DNA of 64,000 nt from Novosphingobium beihaiense (GTDB lineage: Bacteria; Pseudomonadota; Alphaproteobacteria; Sphingomonadales; Sphingomonadaceae), in NCBI RefSeq assembly GCF_022832375.1, contig NZ_JALHLG010000003.1:186001-250000 (forward strand), in the 5' to 3' direction. A program made the position numbers and the translations under genes. Positions 38,237 to 46,429 of the stretch are shown piece by piece (position 1 is the stretch's first letter; each line of letters starts with the position of its first letter). Below the pieces are notes generated by a model. It was not told where the DNA came from, did no database searches, and worked only from the letters and a program-made list of their open reading frames with translations.

Positions 38237-38542
38237 TCAGTGCACGGGTGCCGCGGGGATCACGATCAGCGGCATGCCCACCGCCTTAACGAGCCGCGCC
38301 TGCACGCCGCCAAGCGTCGCGCTCGACAGCTGGCAGCCGATGCAGGCGCCGGTAAGCTTCACCGTCACCCGGTTGCCATCGACATCGATCAGCTGGCAGT
38401 CGCCGCCGTCGCGCTGAAGCAGGGGCCGGATCTCCTCGATCGTCTCTTCGATCAGGCGGATCTTCTGCAGGGTGGTGAGCGGTGCCTTCTCCACAGTCTC
38501 TTTCTCTGCAGTTTCGGCTTGCACGCTTTGCACGGTTTGCAT
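38237..38542 (-). CDS. nifU: NifU C-terminal-domain scaffold protein
   Basis: A 101-residue protein equal to only the C-terminal scaffold domain of NifU, with IRPLLQRDGGDCQLIDVDGN and the cluster motif GACIGC. The IscU-like N-terminal and ferredoxin-like central domains of full-length NifU are absent. This short form is usual in alphaproteobacterial nif clusters. It would accept clusters built with NifS and pass them on with the neighbouring IscA. Confidence 0.88.
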   Translation of the reverse strand: MQTVQSVQAETAEKETVEKAPLTTLQKIRLIEETIEEIRPLLQRDGGDCQLIDVDGNRVTVKLTGACIGCQLSSATLGGVQARLVKAVGMPLIVIPAAPVH

Positions 38543-38589
38543 GACCTTCTTCTCCTTTTACCTGGCGCGGGGCGGTTCCGGCCGCTCCA

Positions 38590-38910
38590 TCAACCGAACG
38601 ACTTGCCGCACGAGCAACTGTTCGTGGCGTTGGGGTTTTCGAACGTGAAACCCGATCCTTCGAGCGCGACCACGAAATCGATCGTAGTGCCCGCCAGCAG
38701 CGGCTGGCTGACCGGGTCGATGAAGACCGAAACCCCGCCACTGCTGATCACGGCGTCTTCGTCTTCGGGCGAGCCGACGAGGCCCATCATGTACTTGTAC
38801 CCGGCGCAACCGCCGGCCTCGACCTGGATGCGCAGACCGGCAGGCGATGATTCCGCCTTGTCGATGGCGCTGCGGACGGCGTTCACGGCACTGTCAGTCA
38901 GGACGATCAT
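38590..38910 (-). CDS. iscA: HesB/IscA-family Fe-S carrier, nif type
   Basis: A-type carrier of 106 residues with the three ligands in VEAGGCAGYKYMMGL and NSCSCGKSFG. It is the first gene of the operon running to fixX and starts 44 bp after an ideal sigma-54 promoter. It probably carries Fe-S clusters from NifS/NifU to nitrogenase maturation proteins. Confidence 0.93.
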   Translation of the reverse strand: MIVLTDSAVNAVRSAIDKAESSPAGLRIQVEAGGCAGYKYMMGLVGSPEDEDAVISSGGVSVFIDPVSQPLLAGTTIDFVVALEGSGFTFENPNATNSCSCGKSFG

Positions 38911-38953
38911 GGCGCTGCTCCTGGCATATCCTGTTTTCGCGAAAGCCTGTGCA

Positions 38954-38968
38954 GCAAGCAGCGTGCCA
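38954..38968 (-). promoter_or_regulatory. Sigma-54 promoter of the iscA-nifUSV-cysE-nifW-fixABCX operon
   Basis: On the minus strand TGGCAC-N5-TTGC (tggcacgctgcttgc), a perfect -24/-12 element, 44 bp before iscA. Confidence 0.92.
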
Positions 38969-39010
38969 AGTCCCCGAACGGCCCGTTTCCCGCGACCTTC
39001 GCCCGCTACG

Positions 39011-39026
39011 TGTCAGCTTTGTCACA
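39011..39026. promoter_or_regulatory. NifA upstream activator site 1 (iscA / unknown gene)
   Basis: TGT-N10-ACA (tgtcagctttgtcaca), a perfect NifA site. It lies about 80 bp upstream of the rightward -24 element and also in range of the leftward one. Confidence 0.82.
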
Positions 39027-39043
39027 AAGGCCCGGGCGCTTTT

Positions 39044-39059
39044 TGTTGCAATGCACACA
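39044..39059. promoter_or_regulatory. NifA upstream activator site 2 (iscA / unknown gene)
   Basis: Second perfect TGT-N10-ACA site (tgttgcaatgcacaca), about 80 bp upstream of the leftward promoter. The two sites and two promoters form a nearly symmetrical divergent control region. Confidence 0.82.
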
Positions 39060-39102
39060 CTGGCAGGCGCGCAATCGCAACAAAGCCGCCTGCAACGTAA
39101 AA

Positions 39103-39117
39103 CGGCCCGCTTCTTGC
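39103..39117 (+). promoter_or_regulatory. Sigma-54 promoter of the unknown gene at 39153
   Basis: cggcccgcttcttgc keeps GG-N10-GC spacing and a perfect TTGC -12 box; the -24 box matches TGGCAC in four of six positions. It lies 36 bp before the start codon. Confidence 0.72.
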
Positions 39118-39152
39118 GTCCCTTGCGCGCGCATCACCACCAGGAGACAACC

Positions 39153-39761
39153 ATGTCTACAGTCACTGCCGCCGCGCTCGAAGATACCGCGTTCGGAACG
39201 CTTGCCAGCCAGCACCGCCTGTTGAACGCGGTACTCAAGGAGCCGCTGCCGGAAGCCGGCACGTTCGGCTTTCGCGGCGACATCGCCCTTGCCTTTCAGG
39301 ATCAGGTCGCCGACGAGGCCCGCCCGCCCGCTTACTCGATCGAACAGATCCTCTCCGTCGCCGATGCCGCCACCGGCAAGATTCCGGTTCTCGCGGGCTA
39401 TCTCCACAACTTCGCCTGGCTCAAGGATGCCGGTGAAGTTCTGGCGGATTTCCTCGTTCCCGAAGGCACTTACGTTTTCTTCGTCAACAACATCGACTTT
39501 CTGAAGAAGTACACGGTCGCCCTGCCCGGCGGCGTGACCGCGAAGATCCTGCCGCTCGATGAATCAACGGTGTGGAAGGAAACGCTCGACCTCGTCGGCC
39601 TCGACAAGAACGACCTGAAGAAGATGAACGGCGCCCAGAAACTCGAACACGTGCTCAACACGCTCAAAGCAACGGCGATGCCTTTTCCCGAACTCAGCTA
39701 CGAGGACGGCGTTGCGACGATGGAGCCAGTGCGCAACCGTAACGAGAACCGTCCGGTCTGA
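39153..39761 (+). CDS. Unknown NifA-controlled cytoplasmic protein
   Basis: A 202-residue protein that I do not recognise. It has no Cys, no signal peptide and no membrane segment, so it is probably soluble and does not bind Fe-S through Cys. The mixed alpha/beta text includes AGYLHNFAWLKDAGEVLADF, then EGTYVFFVNNIDFLKKYTVA and LPGGVTAKILPLDESTVWKE, and a charged, Asn/Arg-rich tail. The AGGAGA ribosome site is well placed. It is divergent from iscA and has its own sigma-54 promoter and two NifA sites, so it should be made only during nitrogen fixation. It is a single-gene unit ended by a strong hairpin. Confidence 0.85.
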   Translation: MSTVTAAALEDTAFGTLASQHRLLNAVLKEPLPEAGTFGFRGDIALAFQDQVADEARPPAYSIEQILSVADAATGKIPVLAGYLHNFAWLKDAGEVLADFLVPEGTYVFFVNNIDFLKKYTVALPGGVTAKILPLDESTVWKETLDLVGLDKNDLKKMNGAQKLEHVLNTLKATAMPFPELSYEDGVATMEPVRNRNENRPV

Positions 39762-39765
39762 CCCT

Positions 39766-39804
39766 ATCCGCGGCGGCGCAGCGAAAAGCCGTGCCGCCGC
39801 GGAT
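39766..39804. terminator. Bidirectional hairpin
   Basis: Perfect 12-bp stem (39766-39777 with 39793-39804) between the convergent ends of the unknown gene and the flavin reductase gene. It can serve both directions; no long T run is present. Confidence 0.65.
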
Positions 39805-40379
39805 CAGTGCGCCTGCATACCCCATTTGCGGAGCCGCTCCAGCCATCTCACGCGATGCCTCTCGGGCCCTGAAACCGAGCCGATGATGGCATAGCGGACA
39901 GGATGGAACCCCAGCAGTTCCAGAATGTTACGCTTGAAATTCTTGACCCCGTGAGCCCGGTAGTAAAGCGTGTAGACCGGCGCTGGCATCCCCACCGTGG
40001 CGACCACACGGGCCGAGCGTCCCTTCAGCAAGCCCTTGGGAAAACCGTGTTCCTTCGGCGTAAAGGCGAACCCCGGGCGCCCCACCTGCTCCAGAAAGGC
40101 CTTGAAATGGGCAGGCAGGTCTCCCAGCCACAGCGGAAAGAACACCGCGACATGTTCCGCCCAGACAATCGCTTCCTGTGCAGAGAGGATGCCGGGAGGA
40201 ATATCTCCGGCCTTGAACTGCTCTTCCGAGCGGATGAGCGGAAAAGCCAGTGACGCGACATCGAGCCGCCGGACCGTATGCCCGCCGTCACCCGCCCCCT
40301 CAGCATAGGCATCCGCCGCCGCATGCAGAAAATGCCGCGCCGGATCGGGATGCCCGTTCAGGACCAGAATGCGAGTCAT
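39804..40379 (-). CDS. Flavodoxin-fold NAD(P)H dehydrogenase
   Basis: A 191-residue FMN protein of the quinone-reductase (flavodoxin_2) family. It starts ILVLNGHPDPARHFLHAAAD, with the FMN-contact stretch VFFPLWLGDLPAHFKAFLEQ. It follows the Rieske gene at the end of the nifH operon after a 66-nt gap, so it may be part of the operon or have its own promoter. It could supply electrons to the globin or Rieske protein or detoxify quinones; this is inference. Confidence 0.8.
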   Translation of the reverse strand: MTRILVLNGHPDPARHFLHAAADAYAEGAGDGGHTVRRLDVASLAFPLIRSEEQFKAGDIPPGILSAQEAIVWAEHVAVFFPLWLGDLPAHFKAFLEQVGRPGFAFTPKEHGFPKGLLKGRSARVVATVGMPAPVYTLYYRAHGVKNFKRNILELLGFHPVRYAIIGSVSGPERHRVRWLERLRKWGMQAH

Positions 40380-40445
40380 GATGCGATGCTACCTCCGCTG
40401 TCATGCCGTGCGATGACAGGGATCAAGGATGGGCGGGACGTCGTG

Positions 40446-40856
40446 CTACTCGGTGCCCTGCCCGCTGTCGAAATCATCATCCTCGACCAGATCGACACCG
40501 GACAGGCAGATATCCCCTTCCCCGTCGATCGTCACGTCGATCGCGGTGAGGCGCTGGCCCATGCACGGTCCCTGAACGCATTCGCCGCTGCCCAGGTCGA
40601 ACAGCGCGCCGTGTTTGCCGCACTGGATGCGCGTACCCTCGCCATCGAGGAATTCACCGCGTTCCCAGTCGAGATGCGTATCCTGATGCGGGCAGCGGTT
40701 CTCGAAAGCGCGGACATTACGGCCCCAGCGCAGAATGAAGATCGGCCAGGGCACCACATCGCCTTCGCCATTGCGGCGGGCGAGAACCAGCGGAATCGCG
40801 CGCCGGTTGGGGATCTCTTCCAGCGCGCATACCGCGAAAAGCTCATCCGCCATCAT
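40446..40856 (-). CDS. Rieske [2Fe-2S] protein, nif-linked
   Basis: A 136-residue soluble protein with a complete Rieske cluster site: CPHQDTHLDW and CGKHGALFD (C-x-H ... C-x2-H). There is no signal peptide or membrane anchor, so it is of the ferredoxin/NirD-like kind. The ATG overlaps the globin stop by 4 nt. It is next to a truncated globin and may reduce it, for NO or oxygen detoxification beside nitrogenase. Confidence 0.85.
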   Translation of the reverse strand: MMADELFAVCALEEIPNRRAIPLVLARRNGEGDVVPWPIFILRWGRNVRAFENRCPHQDTHLDWERGEFLDGEGTRIQCGKHGALFDLGSGECVQGPCMGQRLTAIDVTIDGEGDICLSGVDLVEDDDFDSGQGTE

Positions 40857-41245
40857 GCCGGGGCACCAAGCGGACGGGCTTTCGGCTCCGGAAGCGGCAG
40901 AAGCCCCATCTTGAAACTTTCAGTCATATGCCGGGCGCGCTGCATGGCCGGTTCGGCCAGCTCGGGCGGAAGCTCTTCTTCCACCGCCTGCCCGAAAGCC
41001 GCCATCCAGCGGTCGAAGTGCGCTTCCTCGACTTTCAGCCTGGTGTGATGGACATAGGGCGTGCCGCGCTTGTAGCGGTCGGTGCCGAGCAGCGCGTGCG
41101 ACCAGAAATCGGCCACGATGCCGTAATGCTCCTCGAAATCGTCGATCTCCGCCCGGAACATCGGCCCGAGCAGGTCATCGTCAAGCGAAAGGGCGTAGAA
41201 GCGGCGGACCATCGCCATGATCGCGGCTTCCGGGTCATTCTTCAC
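40853..41245 (-). CDS. Group 3 truncated haemoglobin
   Basis: A 130-residue single-domain globin. The pattern VRRFYALSLDDDLLGPMFRA, then FWSHALLGTDRYKRGTPYVH and AHFDRWMAAFGQAVEEEL, matches group III truncated haemoglobins, with the haem-ligand His in the last two stretches. It starts with GTG overlapping the nifQ stop (GTGA) and ends overlapping the Rieske start. Its place in the nifH operon suggests oxygen or nitric-oxide scavenging around nitrogenase. Confidence 0.82.
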   Translation of the reverse strand: MKNDPEAAIMAMVRRFYALSLDDDLLGPMFRAEIDDFEEHYGIVADFWSHALLGTDRYKRGTPYVHHTRLKVEEAHFDRWMAAFGQAVEEELPPELAEPAMQRARHMTESFKMGLLPLPEPKARPLGAPA

Positions 41246-41865
41246 TGGCAGGCCTCCTGTGCCGAAACAGATTTGCCGTTCGCGATCCGGGCGAGCAGGG
41301 CTTCGCCGTCCTCGGCCCCGAAGCAACTTTCGAAATCGTCGCACTCGGTGCAGACCGGGGCGGAGCAGAGCCGGAACCCTTCCGCGCTGCACATCATGCG
41401 GTAGAAGAACTTCTTCCACTTCATGTCGGCACTGTTCTTCATCGCCAAACGCGGGAAATGCTGTTCCATCAGCATCGAAAGTTCGATCCGGCTGGCCAGC
41501 CCCAGATCCTGCCAGAGATGATTGGGCCGCTGGCAGCGCCGGGCGATCATCCGCGTCAGCAGCAGTTCGAGCACCGAGGCTTCGGAACAGTTCATCCAGA
41601 GGATATCGCGCAGCGCCTGCTCCTCCTTGCCCACCACGGGATCGCCCGCTTCGGGCAGGCTGACATTCGGGTAGACCAGCCGGCAAAGCTCGGAGAGTTC
41701 CTCTCCATCCAGCCCCGTGGCATCGGCCAGACTACTCCCCTCACACTCGGATTCGAACAGCGACAGAGCAAGGATGCAGGAAGCGATGTGAACGTCGAAT
41801 GCAGGGACATGCGCGTTGCCGCCCTCCCAGAGAAGCTCCGCGTAGATCGATTCGGCACGTCCCAT
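41242..41865 (-). CDS. nifQ: NifQ, molybdenum-delivery protein
   Basis: Iron-sulfur protein that provides molybdenum for FeMo-cofactor on NifEN. The C-terminal signature MKWKKFFYRMMCSAEGFRLC leads into C-x4-C-x2-C-x5-C (SAPVCTECDDFESC). 207 residues from the ATG at 41865; the upstream in-frame codons are not conserved-looking. It lies in the fdxB-nifQ-globin-Rieske tail of the nifH operon. Confidence 0.92.
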   Translation of the reverse strand: MGRAESIYAELLWEGGNAHVPAFDVHIASCILALSLFESECEGSSLADATGLDGEELSELCRLVYPNVSLPEAGDPVVGKEEQALRDILWMNCSEASVLELLLTRMIARRCQRPNHLWQDLGLASRIELSMLMEQHFPRLAMKNSADMKWKKFFYRMMCSAEGFRLCSAPVCTECDDFESCFGAEDGEALLARIANGKSVSAQEACQ

Positions 41866-41936
41866 CACCGTTCTCCTTGCTATATCATGCCATGCCTCCG
41901 GCTCCTCTCCGATAGACTGCCCGCCGTTTTGTTTTT

Positions 41937-42227
41937 TCAGGCCGCCAGACCGTGAGTCTGGCAGTTGGTCGGGCACACGCGCGCGCAGGCGCCGCAGCCG
42001 ATGCAGGCATCGACGTCGTTCATCGCCATCACGCGCTTTTCGATTTCATCGTCATCGTCGTCGTCCAGCTCGACGATATCGCCATCCTCGTTAAGGCCCT
42101 TGAGCGTCATCACGTCACGCCCGCAAACCTTGAAGCAGCGGCCGCAGCCGATGCAGACTTCGGGATCGATCGAGACGAGGTAGTCCGGCTGCCAGTCCCG
42201 CCCGCCTCGTGTCAGGAACGCGGTCAC
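41937..42227 (-). CDS. fdxB: Ferredoxin III, nif-specific
   Basis: A 96-residue 2[4Fe-4S] ferredoxin with two Cys motifs: [15 protein letters not shown] and [16 protein letters not shown]. They are separated by an acidic loop with a run of Asp. It accompanies nifX and nifQ in many diazotrophs and is thought to serve cofactor synthesis. Four-nt overlap with the upstream DUF683 gene. Confidence 0.93.
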   Translation of the reverse strand: MTAFLTRGGRDWQPDYLVSIDPEVCIGCGRCFKVCGRDVMTLKGLNEDGDIVELDDDDDDEIEKRVMAMNDVDACIGCGACARVCPTNCQTHGLAA

Positions 42228-42427
42228 GCCGCCGCCTCCAGCGCCTTCAGTTCGGCGCGCTTGGCAGTCAGCGCGGCATAAGAATCGCGCACGCGCTCGG
42301 CAGTGGCCATGACGTTTTCCACGCCCACCGGCAGCTCCTCTGACAGATCGTGCAGGTCCATCTTCGCCTGCATGGCCTTGGCCGAGAGCTTCTTCACTTC
42401 AGCCTTCAGAGTCTCGACATCGGACAT
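42224..42427 (-). CDS. CCE_0567/DUF683-family small helical protein
   Basis: A 67-residue helical protein ([20 protein letters not shown] ... [16 protein letters not shown]) that probably forms a coiled-coil dimer. This family is constantly found between nifX-associated DUF269 and fdxB. Molecular role unknown. Confidence 0.85.
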   Translation of the reverse strand: MSDVETLKAEVKKLSAKAMQAKMDLHDLSEELPVGVENVMATAERVRDSYAALTAKRAELKALEAAA

Positions 42428-42441
42428 CTTGAACGTCTCCC

Positions 42442-42900
42442 TCAGTAGTCGGCGACCGCCGGGAATTTCTCGATCATATCGACCGCCTGACCGATCAGCT
42501 TTTCCGCCTCGGCATTGAGCTTTTCGAGGCTGTCGAAGCCGAAGCGGTGCGCGTCGCGCAGCTGCTTGTTGAGCACGATCAGGCGCCCGGCGATCAGCAC
42601 CATGCGGCCAAAGCCCTCATGGCTCATCTTCATCATCGGCTGGACCATGCGCTTGGTCCGCCGCTCGATCTCCAGGCACATCGCGCCATAGAACAATTCG
42701 AGGCGCCACAGCGTATCGGGATCGGGATCGCCGATGATCGGGATCGCACGGCGCTTTTCTTTGTCCATGATATAGGGTTCGAGCAGCTGGTAGTCGCTCT
42801 TGCGCTCCCAGTGCCCGTGCGTGTCCTGCGCCCGGACCTGGCGCACCAGCGCGGCGGCAAAGCCTTCGACAACGGGTGTTTCAACGACGGCTTCGCTCAT
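42442..42900 (-). CDS. NifX-associated nitrogen fixation protein (DUF269)
   Basis: A 152-residue protein of the DUF269 family that always follows nifX (core segments [20 protein letters not shown] and [20 protein letters not shown]). The ATG at 42900 lies 1 nt after the nifX stop codon. Probably assists FeMo-cofactor precursor handling; mechanism unknown. Confidence 0.9.
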   Translation of the reverse strand: MSEAVVETPVVEGFAAALVRQVRAQDTHGHWERKSDYQLLEPYIMDKEKRRAIPIIGDPDPDTLWRLELFYGAMCLEIERRTKRMVQPMMKMSHEGFGRMVLIAGRLIVLNKQLRDAHRFGFDSLEKLNAEAEKLIGQAVDMIEKFPAVADY

Positions 42901-42901
42901 C

Positions 42902-43315
42902 TCAGGCTTCCTCTTCTTCGAAATCTTCGGCATCGAACTGGCGCTCGCCGCCCTTGGCCATGACCTTGCGCAGCCACGGCGGCGGCGTGCCCCGCAGCAC
43001 TTCGCGCAGCTTTTCCAGCATGCCCTCGATCGGTTCGGGCTGGGGCACTTTCATCGGGTGAATGTTCTGCGCGACGACGCGCGCCGCCCCCGAACCGCCG
43101 ATGGCCGCAACCACCAGGATCGAAACGCCCTTCAGCGCATCGAGCTTGGGCGCCAGCTTGTCCTCGTCGCCATCTTCCTTGAGGTCTCCGGTGAAGGATT
43201 CCACTTTGTCGAGCGACCAGCCCTCGGGCGTCAGATCGTAGATGGCGAGGTTCTTCGCCCATCCGAAGTGGGCATCGATCCGTTCCAGGTCCTGTGTGGC
43301 GAAAGCGACTTTCAT
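42902..43315 (-). CDS. nifX: NifX, FeMo-cofactor precursor carrier
   Basis: A 137-residue member of the NifX/NifB-C-terminal/NafY fold ([20 protein letters not shown] ... [19 protein letters not shown]). It binds NifB-co and VK-cluster between NifB, NifEN and NifDK. It has an acidic tail ([11 protein letters not shown]). The ATG at 43315 overlaps the nifN stop. Confidence 0.93.
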   Translation of the reverse strand: MKVAFATQDLERIDAHFGWAKNLAIYDLTPEGWSLDKVESFTGDLKEDGDEDKLAPKLDALKGVSILVVAAIGGSGAARVVAQNIHPMKVPQPEPIEGMLEKLREVLRGTPPPWLRKVMAKGGERQFDAEDFEEEEA

Positions 43316-44697
43316 GGGACAAGCTCCTTTTCGGGCTCTGGTGAAACGGGGGAATTTCCTTGCTCGGGCCAGGCATTGCGCCAATCGTCCGGCTGCGGCT
43401 CGTGGTGGCGGTGCATCAGCATGTTGCCGATCGCGAAGATCAGATCGCGCGTGCCGCGGTATCCCACCGTGACGAGATGCCCGGCGCCCAAAGTGTCGAA
43501 CATCGGGATGCCGATGCGGAAATGCGGCATGTGCAGGCGCTCGGCCGCCTGACGGCCGTGGCTGTGCGTCACGAGGATATCCGCATCCGCCGCCCCGGTT
43601 TCGAGATCTTCCAGATCGCCGATCATCACCGTTTCGCAGGGCAGCTTCGCCAGCACCGGGGACGTCGTGGTGGTAATGGCCGAAGCGATCACTCCGCCCA
43701 TCTCGGTCAGCGTCGAAACCAGTGCGTAGAGCAGATCGGGCTCGGCTCCGATGGCGAACCGCCGCCCGCCGATATGGAAATGCCCATCCAGCATGGCATC
43801 GACCAACTGACCGCGCTGGCGCCGGTACTTGCGCGGCACGGCTTTTCCGGAAATCTCGCTGAGGAACAGCATCAGCTCGTCGCAGGCGGCAAGGCCCGTG
43901 AGGCGCTCGAACAGACGATAGGGGACACTACTGCGTCGTTCGAGCGCCTCCGCTGGGGACCGCATCTGTTCGCCGACCGCTAGGGTCCAGCCTGCGTGGC
44001 CCAGCGCGCGGACCTCCTCACATCCGGCGCCGCCCAGCGTCGTCGGGGTGAAATCTTCGGGAATATGCCCGTCCAGCGAGCCGGAAAGATCGGGCACGAA
44101 TGTGGGCTCCAGCCCGAAAGCCTCGATCACGTCCCGCAATTCATCGATGTCGCCGGGGGTCAGGTGGCATCCGGGCAGAACGTTCACCCGCTTCATATCC
44201 CGCTTGGCGACGGTGGCTTCCGGCACGATCTCCTCGATCATCGCCGTCACCGCTTTCGACCAGCCATCCTCGAACGCCCCGGAAAAGTCCGGCGTGGAGC
44301 ACTGGACAATCGCCACGTTGTCCAGTTCCGGATGGCGCTGGCGAATGGTGTGCACGAAACCCTTGAGGTCATCCCCCTTCACTTCGGTCACGCCGGTAGA
44401 GCAGATGCCGATCACCTCGGGCTTGGTCTTCTTCACGATGTTGAGCACCGCCTGCTCGACATTCTCGAAACCGCCCAGCACCGTGGCGACTTCGGACATC
44501 GCCGTGGTCTGCAGCGGAATCGCCTCGCGGAAGTGGCGCACGAACAGCACGAGGCCGAAGCTGGTGCAGCCCTGCGAGCCATGCAGCAACGGCATCGCCC
44601 CGCGCAGCCCCATGAACGCGAGCGCGCCGCCGATCGGCTGGCTCATCTTGAGCGGGTTGACCGTGCAGGCCTTGGGGTTCTTGACCAGTTCGGCCAT
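43312..44697 (-). CDS. nifN: NifN, FeMo-cofactor scaffold beta subunit
   Basis: Beta-like subunit of the NifEN scaffold on which FeMo-cofactor is finished. 461 residues, with the conserved start ACTVNPLKMSQPIGGALAFM, HGSQGCTSFGLVLFVRHFRE and ICSTGVTEVKGDDLKGF. The ATG at 44697 shares one base with the nifE stop; the very long open frame upstream is nifE read out of frame. Confidence 0.95.
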   Translation of the reverse strand: MAELVKNPKACTVNPLKMSQPIGGALAFMGLRGAMPLLHGSQGCTSFGLVLFVRHFREAIPLQTTAMSEVATVLGGFENVEQAVLNIVKKTKPEVIGICSTGVTEVKGDDLKGFVHTIRQRHPELDNVAIVQCSTPDFSGAFEDGWSKAVTAMIEEIVPEATVAKRDMKRVNVLPGCHLTPGDIDELRDVIEAFGLEPTFVPDLSGSLDGHIPEDFTPTTLGGAGCEEVRALGHAGWTLAVGEQMRSPAEALERRSSVPYRLFERLTGLAACDELMLFLSEISGKAVPRKYRRQRGQLVDAMLDGHFHIGGRRFAIGAEPDLLYALVSTLTEMGGVIASAITTTTSPVLAKLPCETVMIGDLEDLETGAADADILVTHSHGRQAAERLHMPHFRIGIPMFDTLGAGHLVTVGYRGTRDLIFAIGNMLMHRHHEPQPDDWRNAWPEQGNSPVSPEPEKELVP

Positions 44698-46352
44698 CAC
44701 GCCGCCTCCGCCACGGCGCCGCCCGCCTCGACGATATCCTCGACCAGCGGCCCGCAGCCGCCGCAGCCGGTGGAGGCGCCTGTCGCGCTGGCGACCGCCT
44801 CGCGCGACTTCGCGCCTGCCGCCACGGCATCCTCGATCTCTCCGGCGCTGACCTGCTTGCACTTGCAGATGCGTGCGGCGCGGCGCTGGGCTTCGGCTTC
44901 CTCGGGTGTCATGGATGCGGCGATCTCGGCTTCCTCGGCCATCGCCTTGTCCTGCCAGCTCACCTGATCCGGGGTTTCCCAAGGCGCGGGCTTGCGGACC
45001 TGCTCCCACATCGGGTTGGAGAGCGTGCGGTCGATCTCCTTCACCATCTCGACCATGCCGTGATAGCCGGCGAAAGCGACGTGGCGCTCCTGATTGATGT
45101 CCATCCACGGCATCGAGGCCTTGAGCGCGATGAACTGCGAACGCCCGCCCGAGAGCATGATGTCGGCCTCTGCGGTCTTCAGCTTGCGGTACATCTCGCG
45201 CGGGGTCAGATCGTCGAACATGTGGGCGTCCTCGCCCATCAGTTTCTTGATCTTGTCCTTGTCCTCCTTGGTCGATTTCTTGACCGAGGTGCCGACGATC
45301 TCCATGCCCGCTTCCTGCAGCGCAGCCACGACCGACCATGATTTCACGCCGCCAGTAATCAGCAGGACTTTCTTGCCCTTGAGCCGTTCGGCATATGGCG
45401 CGATCGCCTCCCAGGCGCGCGCTTCCTCGCGCGCGATCACGGCTTCGGTACGGTCCATCAGTTCGGGATCGGCGCCGCGCTCGATGAGCAGACGGGCAAT
45501 CTCGCGCAAGGAGTCGGACATGTCGCCGATGCCGTAGAACGAGCCTTCGAAGAAGGGGATCTCGTACTTTTCCTCCATCTTGCGGGCGACATTGATCATC
45601 GCCTTGGAGCAGACCATCATCGCCGCCTTCGCGCGGTGCGACCAGGCGACTTCCTTGTACCGGGCATCGCCCGAAATGCAGGAAAGGATGCGGATGCCCA
45701 GTTCGTCGAGCAGCGGCTTCACCTGCCACAGTTCTCCGGCAAGGTTGTATTCGCCGATGATGTTGATGTCGTAAGGCGTGGTGTATTCGGGCTCCTCGGT
45801 CCCGATCACGTGCTTGAGCATCGCTTCGCCCGCGAGCTTGTTGCCCAGGTTCTTGGGGCCGACGAAGCCCGGCGACTGGATCGGGATGCACGGCGTCTCG
45901 AACTTGGCCGACGCGGCCTTGCAGACGGCCTCGATATCGTCGCCGATCATCGCGGGCACGCAAGTCTGATAGACGAAGACCGCAGGCGGGGCATATTTGC
46001 CGACGATCTCCTTGATCGCCTTGAACAAGTGCTTCTCACCGCCGAAGACGATGTCGTTCTCGGTCATGTCGGTAGTGAAGCCGGTGCGGTAGAGCGAAGA
46101 ACCCGAGCTCTTGGCGCCGCGGTTGTCCCAGGAATTGCCTTCGCAGGCGATGGGACCATGAACGAGGTGCGCCACGTCCGTAATCGGCTGAAGCGCGATC
46201 TTCGCCCCGTCGAAGGCACAGCCGCCGGCCGCGCCCCCGGGCTGGAGTTGCTTGGTGCAGCCCTTCTTGCGTTCCTTTTCCGACTTGGCCTGGTTCTTCG
46301 CGCAACCGGGTTCGTTGAACACCTCCTGGATGGTCTGGTTCACACTGCTCAT
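44697..46352 (-). CDS. nifE: NifE, FeMo-cofactor scaffold alpha subunit with BFD-like tail
   Basis: Alpha-like subunit of NifEN. The N-terminal half has CAFDGAKIALQPITDVAHLV and HGPIACEGNSWDNRG. At 551 residues it is some 70 longer than the classic protein. The extra C-terminus (about residues 495-545) reads RICKCKQVSAGEIEDAV ... STGCGGCGPLVEDI, the C-x-C ... C-x2-C layout of a bacterioferritin-associated-ferredoxin (BFD) [2Fe-2S] domain. That domain could bring electrons or iron to the scaffold. Confidence 0.95.
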   Translation of the reverse strand: MSSVNQTIQEVFNEPGCAKNQAKSEKERKKGCTKQLQPGGAAGGCAFDGAKIALQPITDVAHLVHGPIACEGNSWDNRGAKSSGSSLYRTGFTTDMTENDIVFGGEKHLFKAIKEIVGKYAPPAVFVYQTCVPAMIGDDIEAVCKAASAKFETPCIPIQSPGFVGPKNLGNKLAGEAMLKHVIGTEEPEYTTPYDINIIGEYNLAGELWQVKPLLDELGIRILSCISGDARYKEVAWSHRAKAAMMVCSKAMINVARKMEEKYEIPFFEGSFYGIGDMSDSLREIARLLIERGADPELMDRTEAVIAREEARAWEAIAPYAERLKGKKVLLITGGVKSWSVVAALQEAGMEIVGTSVKKSTKEDKDKIKKLMGEDAHMFDDLTPREMYRKLKTAEADIMLSGGRSQFIALKASMPWMDINQERHVAFAGYHGMVEMVKEIDRTLSNPMWEQVRKPAPWETPDQVSWQDKAMAEEAEIAASMTPEEAEAQRRAARICKCKQVSAGEIEDAVAAGAKSREAVASATGASTGCGGCGPLVEDIVEAGGAVAEAA

Positions 46353-46385
46353 GGAAAAGCTCCCCGGTTGCGCTTGAAACCTCCC

Positions 46386-46417
46386 CCGTCATTCCTGCCG
46401 CAGCGGGAATGACGGGA
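46386..46417. repeat. Hairpin in the nifK-nifE gap
   Basis: Perfect 11-bp stem (46386-46396 with 46407-46417; arms cccgtcattcc / ggaatgacggg) around a 10-nt loop. Its arms resemble the ends of palindromic element A inside imuB. In the mRNA it may protect nifHDK or reduce read-through into nifE. Confidence 0.6.
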
Positions 46418-46429
46418 GCGAATGGGACA

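Noticed and set aside
46370..46390. Possible sigma-54 spacing in front of nifE
   Set aside because: GG-N10-GC occurs but neither box matches; nifE is better explained by read-through from nifHDK.
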